A stretch of DNA of 64,000 bases from Azospirillum sp. TSH64 (GTDB lineage: Bacteria; Pseudomonadota; Alphaproteobacteria; Azospirillales; Azospirillaceae), in NCBI RefSeq assembly GCF_003116035.1, contig NZ_LGQW01000015.1, forward strand, positions 2,144,902-2,208,901, read 5' to 3'. The notes beneath the pieces are model-generated. The model made no database searches. It was not told the DNA's origin and worked only from the letters and a program-made list of their open reading frames with translations. Below, piece by piece: positions 62,560-64,000 of the stretch; positions within the stretch are counted from its first letter, which is position 1, and every line of letters begins with the position of its first letter. The translations under genes were made by a program, and so were the position numbers.

Positions 62560-64000
62560 ATGGCCGGGCCGAAGACCTTCTACCTGACGACGCCGATCTA
62601 TTACGTGAACGACGTGCCGCACATCGGCCACGCCTACACGACGCTTGCCTGCGACGTCCTTGCCCGGTTCATGCGCCTCGACGGCTATGACGTGAAGTTT
62701 CTGACCGGCACCGACGAGCACGGCCAGAAGGTGGAGAAGTCGGCGGAGAAGGCCGGCATAGCGCCGCAGGAGTTCACCGACCGGGTGTCGCAGAACTTCC
62801 GCGATCTCGTCTCGCTGATGAACTATTCCAACGACGACTTCATCCGCACCACCGAGCCGCGCCACGTCAAGTCGGTGCAGGCGCTGTGGACGGTTCTGAA
62901 GGATCGCGGCGAGATCTATCTCGGCTCCTACGCCGGCTGGTATTCGGTCCGCGACGAGGCCTTCTACGGCGAAGACGAGCTGACCACCAATGCCGAGGGC
63001 AAGAAGATCGCCCCCACCGGCGCCGAGTGCGAATGGGTCGAGGAGCCGTCCTACTTCTTCAAGCTCTCGGCCTGGCAGGACCGGCTGATCGAGTTCTACG
63101 AGCAGAACCCGGATTTCATCGCGCCGGCCGGCAAGCGCAACGAGGTGATGTCCTTTGTCAAGTCCGGCCTGAAGGACCTGTCGGTCAGCCGCACCACCTT
63201 CAAGTGGGGCATCCCGGTGCCGGGCGACGACGCCCACATCATGTATGTCTGGCTCGACGCGCTGGCGAACTACATCACCGCCGTCGGCTATCCCGACACC
63301 ACCGGCGACTATGCCAAATACTGGCCGGCCGACCTGCACATGGTCGGCAAGGACATCCTGCGCTTCCACGCCGTCTACTGGCCGGCCTTCCTGATGGCCG
63401 CCGGCCTGCAGCCGCCCCGCCGCGTGTTCGCCCATGGCTGGTGGACCATCGAAGGCCAGAAGATGTCGAAGTCCTTGGGCAACGTCATCGCCCCGGACTC
63501 GCTGGTCAACACCTATGGCCTCGACCAGACCCGCTATTTCCTGCTGCGCGAAGTGCCGTTCGGCAATGACGGCGACTTCTCGCACAAGCAGATGGTCAAC
63601 CGGATCAACGGCAACCTCGCCAACGATTACGGCAATCTGGTGCAGCGCGTCCTGTCGATGATCGGCAAGAACTGCGCCGCCGCCGTGCCGACGCCGGGTG
63701 CGTTCACCGAGGCCGACAACGTCCTGCTCGGTGCCGCTTATGGCATGCTCGACATCGTCCGGGCGGAAATCAGGGCGCAGGCCTTCCACAAGGCGCTCGA
63801 CGCCATCTGGGCCGTGGTCGGCGACGCCAACCGCTATGTCGACGAACAGGCCCCGTGGGCGTTGAAGAAGACCGACCCGGCGCGCATGGCGACCGTGCTC
63901 TATGTGCTGGCCGAGACGATCCGCCATCTGGCGATCCTGACCCAGCCGGTGATGCCCGACGCCTCCGCCAAGATCCTCGACCTGCTGGCGCTGGGTCCGG
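62560..64000 (+). CDS. metG: Methionyl-tRNA synthetase (partial, 3' end outside window)
   Basis: Charges initiator and elongator tRNA with methionine. The first 480 codons are visible. The N-terminus FYLTTPIYYVNDVPHIGHAYTT carries the HIGH signature (21-24). TGTDEHGQKVEKSAEKAG follows, and the KMSKS loop is at about 301-305 (GQKMSKSLGNVI). The insertion has no CxxC zinc knuckle that I can see, which fits the shorter MetG type. ATG 62560 follows holB by 51 bases. The gene continues past the window end. Confidence 0.96.
   Translation, partial: MAGPKTFYLTTPIYYVNDVPHIGHAYTTLACDVLARFMRLDGYDVKFLTGTDEHGQKVEKSAEKAGIAPQEFTDRVSQNFRDLVSLMNYSNDDFIRTTEPRHVKSVQALWTVLKDRGEIYLGSYAGWYSVRDEAFYGEDELTTNAEGKKIAPTGAECEWVEEPSYFFKLSAWQDRLIEFYEQNPDFIAPAGKRNEVMSFVKSGLKDLSVSRTTFKWGIPVPGDDAHIMYVWLDALANYITAVGYPDTTGDYAKYWPADLHMVGKDILRFHAVYWPAFLMAAGLQPPRRVFAHGWWTIEGQKMSKSLGNVIAPDSLVNTYGLDQTRYFLLREVPFGNDGDFSHKQMVNRINGNLANDYGNLVQRVLSMIGKNCAAAVPTPGAFTEADNVLLGAAYGMLDIVRAEIRAQAFHKALDAIWAVVGDANRYVDEQAPWALKKTDPARMATVLYVLAETIRHLAILTQPVMPDASAKILDLLALGP

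Overview
The window is GC-rich, tightly packed chromosome from an alphaproteobacterium, most likely Azospirillum or a close relative in the Rhodospirillales. This is inferred from gene families and order (tmk-holB-metG behind rlpA and a D,D-carboxypeptidase, purE-purK, a fused 1167-residue indolepyruvate oxidoreductase, many PAS/GGDEF/EAL/chemotaxis sensors) and from codon style. No rRNA, tRNA, CRISPR array, phage or insertion sequence was found.

Layout. 1-4.3 kb: TIGR02444-type protein, phosphofructokinase, YdcH-like protein, group III truncated haemoglobin, purE-purK. 4.8-8.1 kb: acyltransferase-3 membrane protein and a PAS/degenerate-GGDEF/EAL protein behind AT-richer spacers. 8.1-17.5 kb: small conserved proteins, DUF599 protein, ribbon-helix-helix protein, fumC, GNAT acetyltransferase, CgeB-like glycosyltransferase, lytic transglycosylase, degenerate cation-efflux-like protein, response regulator. 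17.7-30.4 kb: indolepyruvate:ferredoxin oxidoreductase, then a sensory block (chemoreceptor, hybrid kinase, Cache-GGDEF cyclase, triple-PAS kinase). 30.4-35.5 kb: TetR-adaptor-RND efflux operon. 35.7-47.2 kb: Gly/Arg/Tyr-rich BON protein, a sigma-54 promoter followed by a terminator, STAS plus receiver pair, orphan ABC binding protein, Sel1 protein, RsbW-like ATPase, small HTH gene, RcnB-like protein, and a hybrid kinase coupled to a receiver with a large unknown N-terminal region. 47.4-53.5 kb: cupin, ndk, and betB-betA-choX behind a BetI-type palindrome. 53.7-64 kb: ABC-F ATPase, ExoD, methyltransferase, VOC protein, YdcF-like protein, then rlpA-dacC-tmk-holB-metG.

How it fits together. The housekeeping parts cover glycolysis, the TCA cycle, purine and dTTP supply, replication, translation and cell-wall remodelling. 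The accessory parts concern sensing (chemotaxis, c-di-GMP, two-component and partner-switch-like proteins), osmoprotection from choline, multidrug efflux and envelope modification.

The most unusual signal is a full-consensus sigma-54 promoter (37311-37325) on the plus strand, followed about 35 bases later by a strong intrinsic terminator (37359-37396) with no gene between. It predicts a very short sigma-54-dependent RNA. Also notable are a family of palindromes placed precisely between convergent genes, repeated 15-bp in-frame tandem repeats at the 5' ends of three unrelated genes, and two response regulators with large uncharacterised extra domains.
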